The notes under the pieces were generated by a model. It saw nothing but the letters and a program-made list of their open reading frames with translations, searched no databases and was not told the origin of the DNA. Positions 63,868-64,000 of a DNA stretch of 64,000 bases are shown here, piece after piece. Every line of letters starts with the position of its first letter. Within the stretch, counting starts at the first letter, position 1. Both the position numbers and the translations under genes were made by a program. This DNA comes from Paenibacillus sp. FSL K6-3182 (GTDB lineage: Bacteria; Bacillota; Bacilli; Paenibacillales; Paenibacillaceae), in NCBI RefSeq assembly GCF_037976325.1, contig NZ_CP150265.1, forward strand, positions 5,017,501 through 5,081,500, written 5' to 3'.

Positions 63868-64000
63868 ATGCCGAATCATCAAAGCATTTTCAGTCCACGT
63901 TACTTTGCACTATCGATAGGAATTATTTTGTCAGTGATGGCAGTAGGATTTGAAGGCTTAGCCGTAACCACGATCGCTCCTTCCATTGCCGGTGATTTGA
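63868..64000 (+). CDS. MFS transporter, N-terminus only (cut by window edge)
   Basis: 44 codons are visible: a polar start (MPNHQSIFSPRYFALSIG) then the first TM segment and GLAVTTIAPSIAGDL, the motif C-like start of DHA2-type drug:H+ antiporters. RBS GGAGG is well placed. Divergent from the SufR-like gene, suggesting an inducible exporter. Confidence 0.8.
   Translation, partial: MPNHQSIFSPRYFALSIGIILSVMAVGFEGLAVTTIAPSIAGDL

Overview
The window looks like chromosomal DNA of a soil or plant-associated Paenibacillus-type member of the Bacillota. This is inferred from gene families, not from an rRNA gene. The evidence is an S-layer-anchored giant glycosidase, copper-amine-oxidase-N/LysM/SleB wall hydrolases, LplB/LplC-type sugar permeases without a dedicated ATPase, YesM/YesN-type two-component regulators, many AraC proteins with large sensor domains, strong AGGAGG ribosome sites with frequent TTG/GTG starts, and CcpA (cre) and Fur boxes of the Bacillus pattern. 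No rRNA, tRNA, prophage, IS element or CRISPR array was seen.

Layout. 1-5.9 kb: end of an amidase gene, an OmpR-type response regulator/histidine kinase/beta-propeller lipoprotein operon, a small unknown gene and a SleB-type hydrolase. 6-19.7 kb: a polysaccharide-use locus read leftwards (two permeases, binding lipoprotein, 2520-residue GH2 enzyme with four discoidin-like domains and three SLH repeats, membrane-bound AraC sensor) with a consensus cre box before the sensor gene. 20-28 kb: KptA RNA phosphotransferase and nitronate monooxygenase, a close copy of the small unknown gene, an AraC-GyrI/UvrA-like/serine hydrolase cassette, and a PAP2 phosphatase. 28-37.6 kb: a second sugar locus (YesN/YesM pair, two permeases, binding lipoprotein, an unrecognised ~800-residue enzyme-like protein) with a consensus cre box. 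38-40.6 kb: ruins of a beta-glucoside operon (GH3 and GPH symporter, both internally deleted) beside an intact AraC gene.

41-45 kb is repeat-rich: a 21-bp tandem array, a nuclease-like/winged-helix gene behind a leader terminator, a six-copy 37-bp array, a dispersed inverted-repeat element (a second copy lies at 50.4 kb) and a relic of the 3' end of the nuclease-like gene. 45-49.4 kb: a Fur-controlled siderophore importer in which an AraC regulator and the binding lipoprotein share one open frame. 49.4-54.7 kb: a frameshifted DUF4386 gene, a YhgE/Pip-type exporter with divergent TetR, and a hydrolase/MerR operon. 54.9-58.8 kb: a MerR-methyltransferase fusion, a Nudix-DUF4406 fusion and a DUF3817-MFS fusion. 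58.8-61.6 kb: an APH-type kinase and a DrrAB-type ABC exporter. 62 kb: a deletion scar joining a headless Lrp gene to a headless metallo-hydrolase gene. The right edge has a SufR-like regulator divergent from an MFS gene.

The two sugar loci, the siderophore operon and the beta-glucosidase ruin share one logic: a local AraC-type sensor plus a global regulator (CcpA or Fur), with import energised by an ATPase encoded elsewhere. Gene decay by deletion or frameshift is seen at least four times, so this is an actively eroding accessory stretch. Database searches were not possible; family names come from motifs read by eye.
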